Assembly (NCBI GenBank): GCA_026770585.1
Contig: MU647051.1
Span: 1 to 11,283 of the forward strand
Source: Baffinella frigidus
Taxonomy: Eukaryota > Cryptophyceae > Cryptomonadales > Baffinellaceae
Direction: 5' to 3'
DNA length: 11,283 nucleotides
The notes beneath the pieces were generated by a model. The model was not told where the DNA came from, searched no databases, and saw nothing but the letters and a program-made list of their open reading frames with translations. Made by a program: the position numbers and the translations under genes. The number at the start of each line of letters is the position of its first letter. The stretch's first letter is position 1. This document shows positions 1-7,800 of the stretch, piece after piece.

Positions 1-1706
1 TTTAGTGGACAGCTATTACACGACATTGCGTCGAAGATGCTTTTCTTGAAAGTCCCAACAGCGCATGCCTGGCACCCCCCCGTCTCCGGAATGTAAAAGT
101 GACCATCCATGCAATCACAAGATAGTCTGTCCCAGGTACTCGTCTGATTCTCGGGGCAACGCACACATTCGGTGCTTTCGGTGGTGTTCTTGTAGTAACC
201 CATTGTGCAAAATTGACAGGTGTTATTATCTCCAGGGTTGCCAAACGCAGGCAAACAGCCACAGTCTGCGATCTGGACGCTGCCCACACGACTGACAGAG
301 TTTGCTGGACAGCTCTTACATGTTCCAGCCACCTCATCGTTGTACGTGTCTACAGGGCAAGCAGCACACACGTCTGCGTCGACTCTCTCAAACCCAACGG
401 TGCAGTTGCAGTAAGTCGATCCAAGTCCGAAAGAAACAGTATTTTCCACACACGGGGTGCACTCATGCATACCAGTTGTGTTCTTGAACCAGTCACTGGC
501 ACATGCCAGACAAGCCGCCGGCGCGTCCGCCGTGTTTCCATACCCAGCCCAACAGGCGCAATCGGCCACGATTCGGCTACCTGTGGGGCTATTCGAGTTT
601 ACAGGACACGGTAGGCAACTGTACATGCCGACACTTGGTTTGTACGTGTCGGTAGGACAGGTGTCACAGTTACTACCACCGAACGTGGCCTGGCAAATAC
701 ACTCCGTACTTGTTTCATTTCCGTCTGTGGTCCAGTTCTGTGCGCACGCTAGGCATACGCCACCTCCTACCCAGTCCTTGTACGTGTCCACTTCACACGC
801 CCTGCAGTGATGCTCTGTGTCTCCGCCAGCATACCCCACCAAACACTTGCAGCTGGAAATATCGGTAGCGTTGCTCGAACTGTTGGAATTCGCCGGGCAG
901 TCCATGCACTGGTAAAACTCGTCGCGCCACGTCCCCACGGGACACACTACATGAGTGCCTGGAACACACTGCTCCTCCACACGCTGCACAATGCGCAGCT
1001 CTGTCTGATCTGAAACAAATAGAGGAATACACGTGCAGCTTGAGCTTCCGTTGCCATAGTTGTCAGAGTATTTCGGACATGGGATACATTTTGTGTTTGA
1101 AACGTTCACCTTGAACGACCCTTGCTCACACTTCGAACACACCGCCGTGTTGTTGTTGATTCCGTCGATCGCGTACCCGTTGGCACACTCACACATACCA
1201 AGACCTACTGCGCCAATATCCTGCGTCGATGTCGACTCGGGGCAGTCCACACATTGTTGAACACTTACAGAGTTCTCTAGGAATGAAAAACATGATTTGA
1301 TAGCAATGTTCAACTTAACCTCGATTAAATTATTGCCCATTTCTCCAGCTTCGTCTCCAATGTTCGATGTGTCTGTCCTTTCAATTCCCAATTCACCATA
1401 AAAATTGACACCCCAACACGAGACGGACATATCGTGCAATACCACACATGTGAAATAAGACCCGGCTTGCACGGAATAGACATCTCGCAAAGGTGGTACA
1501 CTGACTACTGGTAGGTTGTCCCCCATTTGACTAGGGCCGGTGCCCCTGCCCTGTGTGTCTCCATATCCAAGTTGTCCTCCAATATTCCCCCCCCAACACT
1601 TGACTGTTGCGTCTTCTAGTAGTACACAACAATGAACGTTTCCGCAAGACAATTGCATGACTGTATGTGACGACCCCACATCCAGGGTCGGCAAGTTCAG
1701 GCCCAT
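1..1706 (-). CDS. Partial RCC1 / Cys-rich (ephrin-receptor-like) repeat protein, runs off left edge
   Basis: Reading the minus strand from the ATG at 1706-1704 gives 568 codons with no stop up to the window edge; the frame is open back to a TAA at 1805-1803. The first ~150 residues are RCC1 repeats: the end of one blade (RGASSNQMGLNLPTLDVG, from 1727, just upstream of the ATG) and two full blades with the cores TVKCWGGNIGGQLGYGDT and SVSCWGVNFYGELG. From about 1270 leftward come repeats of about 40-50 residues with CxxC pairs, phrases such as CPANSNSSSN and DTYKPSVGMYSCLPCP, and many N-glycosylation sequons. These are typical of ephrin-receptor-like/TNFR-like (GCC2/GCC3) extracellular modules. 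RCC1 homology starts upstream of the first in-frame ATG and in mid-blade, so the N-terminus is abnormal. It is probably the downstream half of the gene at 4821-10451 (see findings) or a broken paralog. The function is likely surface or adhesive, by inference only. The C-terminus is not in the window. Confidence 0.8.
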   Translation of the reverse strand, partial: MGLNLPTLDVGSSHTVMQLSCGNVHCCVLLEDATVKCWGGNIGGQLGYGDTQGRGTGPSQMGDNLPVVSVPPLRDVYSVQAGSYFTCVVLHDMSVSCWGVNFYGELGIERTDTSNIGDEAGEMGNNLIEVKLNIAIKSCFSFLENSVSVQQCVDCPESTSTQDIGAVGLGMCECANGYAIDGINNNTAVCSKCEQGSFKVNVSNTKCIPCPKYSDNYGNGSSSCTCIPLFVSDQTELRIVQRVEEQCVPGTHVVCPVGTWRDEFYQCMDCPANSNSSSNATDISSCKCLVGYAGGDTEHHCRACEVDTYKDWVGGGVCLACAQNWTTDGNETSTECICQATFGGSNCDTCPTDTYKPSVGMYSCLPCPVNSNSPTGSRIVADCACWAGYGNTADAPAACLACASDWFKNTTGMHECTPCVENTVSFGLGSTYCNCTVGFERVDADVCAACPVDTYNDEVAGTCKSCPANSVSRVGSVQIADCGCLPAFGNPGDNNTCQFCTMGYYKNTTESTECVRCPENQTSTWDRLSCDCMDGHFYIPETGGCQACAVGTFKKSIFDAMSCNSCPL

Positions 1707-1828
1707 CTGATTTGAGCTTGCACCACGTTTATGGTGGGGTTGGTGTTGGTGGTGGTGGTGTTGGTGGTGGTAGAAGCCACGGGAGGAGGCATCGAAAGCA
1801 TGTTAGACATGGAAGACCCGGAAGACAT
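1697..1828 (-). other. 43-aa open frame after TATA box; possible out-of-frame N-terminus of the left gene
   Basis: An ATG at 1828, 35 nt after the TATAAAA at 1869-1863, opens a frame starting MSSGSSMSNMLSMPPPVAS and continuing through a Thr/Asn stretch encoded by the microsatellite. It ends at a TGA at 1699-1697, inside the RCC1 coding frame. It lies in a different frame from the RCC1/Cys-rich ORF. A net one-base gain or two-base loss in the low-complexity tract would fuse it to that ORF. It could be a real start broken by slippage, the first codons of a gene disrupted by rearrangement, or chance. No homology is recognised. Confidence 0.35.
1737..1771. repeat. GGT/GTT-type trinucleotide microsatellite
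   Basis: The plus strand is almost pure G and T here, with GGT/GTT triplets such as GGTGTTGGTGGTGGTGGTG. On the minus strand it reads as ACC/AAC (Thr/Asn) in the frame of the ATG at 1828, and as CAC/CAA (His/Gln) in the RCC1 frame. It sits exactly where RCC1 homology stops (about 1728). Such tracts slip in length, which is relevant to the frame mismatch between the upstream ATG and the RCC1 ORF. Confidence 0.8.
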
Positions 1829-1862
1829 GCTGTAGACGAGTACCCGTGGCGCGTGTCGTTTC

Positions 1863-1880
1863 TTTTATAGTATGGGGTAC
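1863..1880 (-). promoter_or_regulatory. Minus-strand promoter motif with TATA box (toward left gene)
   Basis: Read on the minus strand this is GTACCCCATACTATAAAA. It differs at one of 18 positions from the plus-strand motif at 2016-2033. The TATAAAA (1869-1863) lies 35 nt upstream of the ATG at 1828 and 71 nt upstream of the in-frame ATG at 1792. It would drive transcription into the left partial gene. Confidence 0.6.
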
Positions 1881-2015
1881 AAAAGCAAATCCACTGAATC
1901 TTGATGTTTAACCCAATAAAAAGGGTGGTCGCTAATTTTAGAACGTATTTGACCCAAAGTACACACTGGAGAAGTTCATTTGTGCTAAATTTAGAAATAT
2001 GCGACCCAACACGTG

Positions 2016-2033
2016 GTACCCCATAATATAAAA
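2016..2033 (+). promoter_or_regulatory. Plus-strand promoter motif with TATA box for the 596-aa gene
   Basis: The sequence is GTACCCCATAATATAAAA, with TATAAAA at 2027-2033, 72 nt before the ATG at 2105. Two CACGTG palindromes (2010-2015 and 2034-2039) flank the TATA box. Transcription would be expected to start near 2058-2063, giving a leader of about 45 nt (inference). The same 18-nt motif, one mismatch, faces the other way at 1880-1863, so the 1870-2104 interval is a divergent promoter region. I see no gene in it. Confidence 0.65.
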
Positions 2034-2104
2034 CACGTGTCGTCCATTCCGACAGCATTTCAAGCCCGTGGTGTTTTGAAAGATTCCAACCACCACACGA
2101 CACC

Positions 2105-3895
2105 ATGCCAGACACGCGCTTGCCGCCCCAAACCGATTTGGTTTCGCTGGCACCGAACAAGTCTCCAATTCGAACGCCAGTGGCAGCCCATTCCCCGGCA
2201 CGGTGGCAAAGACACCGCACAGAATATACGACCCGTGCTGCTACAACCATCCAACGGTTCTACACCCACAAACTGGCTAGCAATGTCTCCAGGTTCGGTC
2301 TGGTATGCAAAGGAATCGCCCCCCTATCACTCGACCAAGTTATCGCGACTGTGGACAACCCCATCGTCATGAAGACCATGAAACTACTACTCCTCCGATT
2401 TCTCGCTCTTACGGAACACGGGTCGGTGTTTGACGATTCGGTCTACGCTATCAAGCGTGCGATCGACATCCGGTGTTTTACACGGGCATACGCAGCCGCA
2501 TACAACGGTCCGTTCATGGCGTACCACACGCGCATCGGCAACACGTTCTCGCACAACCTCGCCGACACGGCTAAAGCGATGCTCGACACGTTTGAAACAC
2601 TTCGCATGTCGATCGTATCCGCTCCCCGTGGTGCGGACCATGTGAAATTCGTCGAGGAGGCGTTGTCGCTTCATCTCATGGTCCGTGCGTACATGACTGC
2701 ATTCAACGAGTGGGATGTCTGGGACCAGAAAAGAGCCGTCTCAGTGTGCAAGGACAAATTGGCCAAGCTTCACGAACTCGAAGACGGGTTTGTCACGGCC
2801 AAGACAGTGACGAGGAGGGTACTACAGAGCCTGGACAACCGTAAAACAGCCGTTCGCGAACGGATGTTCAATATCTCAGCGGGGGCTGGTACAGCAGCAC
2901 TCAAGGAGATAGACCGCAGCCGGCTGGGTGATAAGCTAGCACAGATCGCACACGAGCTCCTTGTCAATCCGTCTGCCGACATCGACACACATCGCTTCAA
3001 ATTCGCATCTACGGAGCAACACAAGATCGGCAACCTTGTTCTACATGTCGCCAAGAAAGGCTGGATGTACGAGCGCGAGTACATGGACGAGGAGTTTGCA
3101 ACCGGGAAGCGGGTTCTGGTCAATGCATACGAGTGGTACGTGACGATTCTCAAGAAATCCCATGGATACACCCCGAATCTCCAGAAGGGGGTCGAGGCTG
3201 AGAAGTTGTTTCTCACCCAGGTGGTCGACGAGGCCACCAAGGAACGGGTGGACAGGGTCTCTAAGCTAGCCTTTGTCGTTTTCAGCACGCAGCCCGTTCT
3301 CCCACCGCCTTCAGACTTTCCCGAGACATACGCCATGGATACAGAGCGTATCATCGCCATACACAAGTCATTCTATTTTCAGAAACTCGTCGTCGAAATC
3401 GTCAAGTTTACCGTCCTTATTTTGAAACCGATACAGAAGAACTCCTTCGACCGATTCGACATTGTCGATACCATCGCAAAAGAGATCATCTTCAAGGATG
3501 TCGGTCCCTATGACATCGAGCAGTTGGTGACGATCGTCTTTAACGCTACTACCGCCAAGTGTTTCGTATACGATACATACCAAGACAGTCTATGTGAGTC
3601 CATTACCCTTCTCTTGGATGACAAGGTCGAGGTAGTGGGGGGTACCGCGCATACCCTTCGCAAGGTCCTTCACGAATCCATAGACTACGACAACGGATTC
3701 AAGACAGTCGCGGCAACCGTCGCGTCCTTCAAACATTTCAATCTGCCAATAGGGGCGACTGCACTGGCGCCTATACTACACAAGCAAGGCCTGGAAGCGC
3801 ACAAGATTGTACATCTTAACTTGGAGGTTCACGCGAAGCGCTACGCTTCGCTTATGCAACACGCTTCCATCTCCACACTCTACGGGTATCCGTAG
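2105..3895 (+). CDS. 596-aa IQ-motif protein, possibly Tcp11-like
   Basis: A complete ORF with the start in a strong eukaryotic context (CACCATG) and an upstream TATA box. The N-terminal ~40 residues are Pro/basic-rich and look disordered. Residues 44-56 (RAATTIQRFYTHK) form an IQ-like helix of the calmodulin-binding type. The rest is a mostly alpha-helical soluble protein with no signal peptide and no clear membrane span. The segment around residues 275-300 (LGDKLAQIAHELLVNPSADI) followed by long amphipathic helices resembles the style of T-complex 11 (Tcp11) family proteins, but this is a weak impression without alignment. Convergent with the 244-aa gene, and followed by AATAAA at 3955-3960. 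It probably acts inside the cell or virion, in contrast to the secreted-type repeats around it. The ORF and start are secure; the family is tentative. Confidence 0.85.
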   Translation: MPDTRLPPQTDLVSLAPNKSPIRTPVAAHSPARWQRHRTEYTTRAATTIQRFYTHKLASNVSRFGLVCKGIAPLSLDQVIATVDNPIVMKTMKLLLLRFLALTEHGSVFDDSVYAIKRAIDIRCFTRAYAAAYNGPFMAYHTRIGNTFSHNLADTAKAMLDTFETLRMSIVSAPRGADHVKFVEEALSLHLMVRAYMTAFNEWDVWDQKRAVSVCKDKLAKLHELEDGFVTAKTVTRRVLQSLDNRKTAVRERMFNISAGAGTAALKEIDRSRLGDKLAQIAHELLVNPSADIDTHRFKFASTEQHKIGNLVLHVAKKGWMYEREYMDEEFATGKRVLVNAYEWYVTILKKSHGYTPNLQKGVEAEKLFLTQVVDEATKERVDRVSKLAFVVFSTQPVLPPPSDFPETYAMDTERIIAIHKSFYFQKLVVEIVKFTVLILKPIQKNSFDRFDIVDTIAKEIIFKDVGPYDIEQLVTIVFNATTAKCFVYDTYQDSLCESITLLLDDKVEVVGGTAHTLRKVLHESIDYDNGFKTVAATVASFKHFNLPIGATALAPILHKQGLEAHKIVHLNLEVHAKRYASLMQHASISTLYGYP

Positions 3896-3954
3896 AGTAG
3901 GAAGAGCTCGGAATCACTGTGGTGTGTGTGGTTGGGATTAGCATCGGTTCTGTG

Positions 3955-3960
3955 AATAAA
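3955..3960 (+). terminator. AATAAA polyadenylation signal of the 596-aa gene
   Basis: AATAAA lies 60 nt after the TAG stop at 3893-3895, in an A/T-rich stretch. It faces the matching signal of the convergent gene on the other strand (4004-4009). The 155-nt gap between the two stop codons holds only these signals and no gene. Confidence 0.6.
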
Positions 3961-4003
3961 GAAAATCATGCAAAGAAGATTGTTTGAGGTCATGTGTCTC
4001 TAT

Positions 4004-4009
4004 TTTATT
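4004..4009 (-). terminator. AATAAA polyadenylation signal of the 244-aa gene
   Basis: TTTATT on the plus strand reads AATAAA on the minus strand, 42 nt after the stop of the 244-aa ORF. The two signals point past each other, so the convergent transcripts may overlap at their 3' ends. Confidence 0.6.
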
Positions 4010-4050
4010 TGAAATTCTTAATCCCGGATTTACACCCACGATTTTGAGAA

Positions 4051-4785
4051 TCACTGGCGGTTTTCTTGTATTTTCAGTTCTGCTATCGTCCGTCTCGTAT
4101 CTGCGTCCACGTTGTCGTTGACACCATTAAAACAGTATTGTGTCGTGGTTTCAGATTCTTCGAACCCGTCGACATTAACACAATAGACAGTTATCAAATC
4201 CCCGTCATTGCATGGTATATTCACTCTACCAAATGTCGGAAAGAATGAGGACGTGACCATCTGAAAGAAATTATCTCTAGTGGGGAGTGTATCCTTCCCG
4301 GTTGCGGGATTTGCTATAGTGAGGTATACCCCGTATTTCCCAGGATGGTTCTTGGTTGCAATTATCGGTGTGTTGGCGTGGACCTGCATGAACTCCTTGG
4401 CATGGTACTGTAGGGGTCTCTGGAAGAGACGCCCTTGTTCGATCGCGTAGGTCGCGTTCATTTCCTGTATGATGCGTTGTGAATCTACTCGCATTCCGGT
4501 GTGTTTGCCGTTGAGTCGTTTATGTTTAATCAACCCGACGTGTTTCAGTGTATGCGCGCAGTGTACATAGTAGACTAATGTTTTAGTTGTGTCAATTTCC
4601 AACATAAGAGGGGTACATTTAGGCGGGTGGACAACGGGGTGCATGCGTTTGTTCCAAGTATCTTTAGTTGGTAGACTCGATATGCCACGATGTGTGTCGC
4701 GGACAACAAGGAAGTAGTCGTTACTCTCTACTATGATAATGGGTGCGTGGTCGGATATAGTCGCCCATTCCACTTGCAGTTCCAT
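4051..4785 (-). CDS. 244-aa protein of unknown function
   Basis: A complete ORF that I do not recognise. It starts MELQVEWATISDHAPIIIVE and alternates short hydrophobic beta-like stretches (LVYYVHC, GKYGVYLTI, DLITVYCVNVDGF) with polar loops. There is no signal peptide and no obvious transmembrane helix, so it appears to be a mostly beta-sheet soluble protein. The C-terminal tail is polar and charged (DADTRRTIAELKIQENRQ). Its ATG is 35 nt downstream of the stop of the 1876-aa gene, on the same strand. Its promoter must therefore overlap the 3' end of that gene: candidates are TATAAA at 4871-4866 and TATTTAAG at 4819-4812. AATAAA follows its stop. Length, TATA and polyA signals support a real gene. 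Confidence 0.75.
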   Translation of the reverse strand: MELQVEWATISDHAPIIIVESNDYFLVVRDTHRGISSLPTKDTWNKRMHPVVHPPKCTPLMLEIDTTKTLVYYVHCAHTLKHVGLIKHKRLNGKHTGMRVDSQRIIQEMNATYAIEQGRLFQRPLQYHAKEFMQVHANTPIIATKNHPGKYGVYLTIANPATGKDTLPTRDNFFQMVTSSFFPTFGRVNIPCNDGDLITVYCVNVDGFEESETTTQYCFNGVNDNVDADTRRTIAELKIQENRQ

Positions 4786-4792
4786 GATACAG

Positions 4793-4808
4793 TTGTCCCT
4801 AGAGACAA
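4793..4808. promoter_or_regulatory. 16-nt imperfect palindrome between the 244-aa and 1876-aa genes
   Basis: TTGTCCCTAGAGACAA matches its own reverse complement at 14 of 16 positions (the arms TTGTC/GACAA are perfect). It sits in the 35-nt gap, 7 nt before the ATG of the 244-aa gene and 12 nt after the stop of the large gene. It could be a protein-binding site, a leader hairpin, or a 3'-end hairpin for the large transcript; the sequence does not decide. Confidence 0.4.
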
Positions 4809-4820
4809 TTTCTTAAATAC

Positions 4821-7800
4821 TCATTTTGATGCAGGGTCGTTCGTTTGATACACCAACATGCGTTGTTTATACCCCAGATCGACGACCGGTAAGGAATCCC
4901 CCATTTCACCAGAGTCCACCCCACGCATTGCGATGTCACCATAACCAAGCTGTCCATCACCGTTAGTTTCCCAACATTTCACAGAATCGTTGTCGAGCAC
5001 GACACATGTAAAATCATACGATGCCGATAATGTCTTCACTGTGCGACCGATACCAAGCTTGACCACAGGTAACGCATCACCCATTTCTCCAGTGTTGTCT
5101 CCCAGATGATTCCAATCTCCACTTCCCAGTTGTGCTTCATAATTGCGTCCCCAACATTTCACCGTATCGTCGTCTAGTATAGCACACGTGTGTCTCCACC
5201 CACATGTAACCTGTTTTGCTGTGCGACCTGATCCCAAATCGACAGCAAGTAAATTGTCTCCCATCTGGTTGGCCATAGTTCCCTTATCCAGTGTTGCTCC
5301 ATACCCCAACTTACCATATTCACCATTGCCCCAACATTTGAGTGCGTGGTTGTCCAAAATAGCACATACATGATCAGTAGCAACAGAGAATTTTGTCACG
5401 GTACGACCGGTCCCAACGGAAACAGCTGGTAGGTTGGAACCCATGTCACCAGGTGTGCCTCCACGATTCTTCGTGTCACCATACCCTAATTGGCCATGGT
5501 TGTTGTACCCCCAACATTTCAAAAGACCATTACCGACCAATACACACGTGAATGAACCAAATCCATTACTAATCATCTTGTCGCAAGTGTCACCCAATGA
5601 TAATATGCCTGTCATTTCGTAGGACCCAAGCTTGCACACACAGTCGTCTCTACTCTCGCTCCCGACCGCACTCTGGTAATTGAATGGGCATGCAATGCAC
5701 TCTCCAACGCTGGGCGAATAGGAATTTGCGACACAAATACAGTCAGCTGAGTTGGTGCTATTGGTTGATATCGTGTAGGTGTTGTCAGCACACTCGGAAC
5801 ACGCGTGGTCACCCTGCATGTCCTTGTAGAAACCCAGTGCACAAGCAACACAGCTCTGGTCGAACCGCGTGTACCCCGCGATGCACGTGCACGCTTGGTC
5901 ACCCTGTGCGTCCTTGGACGCGCTGACGCCGCAAGCTTCACACTGCCCATCAATCCGTGTGTACTCTGCGATGCATGTACACGCATGGTCGCCTTGTGAA
6001 TCCTTCGACGCACCGACCCCGCAAGTGACGCAATCCTCACCAATCCGTGTGTACTCTGGAATGCATGTGCACGCTTGGTCACCCTGGGTGTCTTTTGATG
6101 CGCCGACTTCGCAAGTGACACAGTTGGCACCGACCCGTGTGTAATTTGCGATGCAACTACAACTGAGGAAGTCTGTGGTGTTACTGTCACTGTTGTCGTG
6201 GCAATCGGTGCAGTCCTCTGGTCCTATCGTATCCTTGTATGTGTGCATGGGACAAGAATGGCACGCAGTTCCACCATACGCAGCCTTGCATATACAGACT
6301 GTGTCTCCCGTGTCTACGGTTGTTGTGTTTGCAGGACACTCTGTACACGGCTGGATTCCGGTAGTCGATTTGAAGAATCCAACACTACAATTCACACAGG
6401 ATATTACCCCGTCCTGGTACTGCCCAGGGGCACACGTGAAGAACGGGGACGGGACGCACGGGTCTTGTGCACCCGTCGTATAGGTCGAGTTGCTTGAGAG
6501 TGCAACGTACCCATCAAAGCAGCTGCAGTTGTTGCTTGCTTCATATGGCATTGTCGAGTTTGCCGGACACGACGAACACTGCGCTGTAGCCCACACGCTT
6601 TTGAATGAGTTGGCACTGCAGGCAGTGCAACCGGTGACATCCCCCGCAGACCCATACCCGGCGTTACACTGGCAGTCTGTGAGAGATGTGTGTGCGTCTG
6701 ATGCATCCGTCGTACTGTACACGGGACACGAAACACAGGTGCCATTCAAGGCCTCTGCATTGTACGTCCCCTCTGCGCACGGCACACACTCACCCCCAAG
6801 CTCCTCGAACCCCGCGATGCACTCACAAAAAGTCGCACCTTGTAGACTCCAGCGATTCTCCCCACAGGCAGTACAGGTCTGTGGCCCAAGAGTGGCCTTG
6901 TAGGTCCCTGCGCCACACAGATCACACTCGCCTGCAGCGCCTTGTGTGTACGCCGGCATGCATTCGCATTCCGCACTGCTAGTGCCCCCCGTCGAAACCG
7001 TACTGTGGTTTAACGGACACACCGTGCACGTCACCATGCCTTCAAAGTCCTTGTAACTGCCTACGTTGCAACCCACACACGAATTGTTTCCGTATTCGTC
7101 ACCATACCCCACAAAACACGCACACGACGTCACACAGTAAGACCCCCACGAACTGTTAGAATGCTCCGGACAGTGGTCACAGCTCAAAATACCGTGTTGG
7201 AAATAGCCCTCTTCACACGCGAAGAACGGGCATGGGATGCACCAGTCATCTGGGTTGTTCACGTAGAACTGCTCCAGTTCATGGTATCCATCATGATGGT
7301 GTATCTCGGTATGCCGTTTGTGTGTGTTGTTCGACAGATATGAGACATACCCGACAAAGCAATCACATTGGTTCTCATTGGGTTTATGCTGCGAAGAATT
7401 CGCAGGGCACGCGGAGCAGGACGAGTTGCCCATAACTTCCAGGTTCTTGAACATGTGCGGTGCGCATATGTCACAACCATTCGGTGATGGTTCGAATCCA
7501 TCACCGCACGTACAGTTGTTGAACTGTTTTGATGTGCTCATATTGCCAAAAGGACACGGCGTGCAAGGAACCATACCAGTCTCCGCCTTGTAGTGTCCTA
7601 CGTCGCACGTATCACAGCTATTAACACCCCCATAGCCGATGAAGCACATACAGTCTGTAAGCTCGTCACTTCCTGCTGCACTGTCAGAGTGTACTGGACA
7701 TGCATTGCAGATGCCCCCGGCAACATCATTGTATGTGTTGACAGCACAAGGGGTACACAACGACCTACCATCACCTTGATAACCTGCTACACAAGCACAA

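Noticed and set aside
1729-2250. 173-aa minus-strand ORF ending in a Pro/Thr-rich tail
   Set aside because: It overlaps the divergent promoters and the start of the 596-aa gene, and its tail is the microsatellite read in a third frame. No coding character.
2770-3366. 198-aa minus-strand ORF
   Set aside because: Lies wholly inside the 596-aa gene on the opposite strand; Ser/Arg/Thr-rich composition typical of an antisense shadow.
1729-4871. Terminal inverted repeats or target-site duplication marking the insert as a classical transposon
   Set aside because: Comparing both ends by eye I found no convincing inverted repeat or identical flanking duplication, and no transposase or integrase is encoded; the mechanism stays open.
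5612-6190. 192-aa minus-strand ORF inside the large gene
   Set aside because: Another frame of the 90-bp repeat region; lacks the conserved Cys pattern carried by the main frame.
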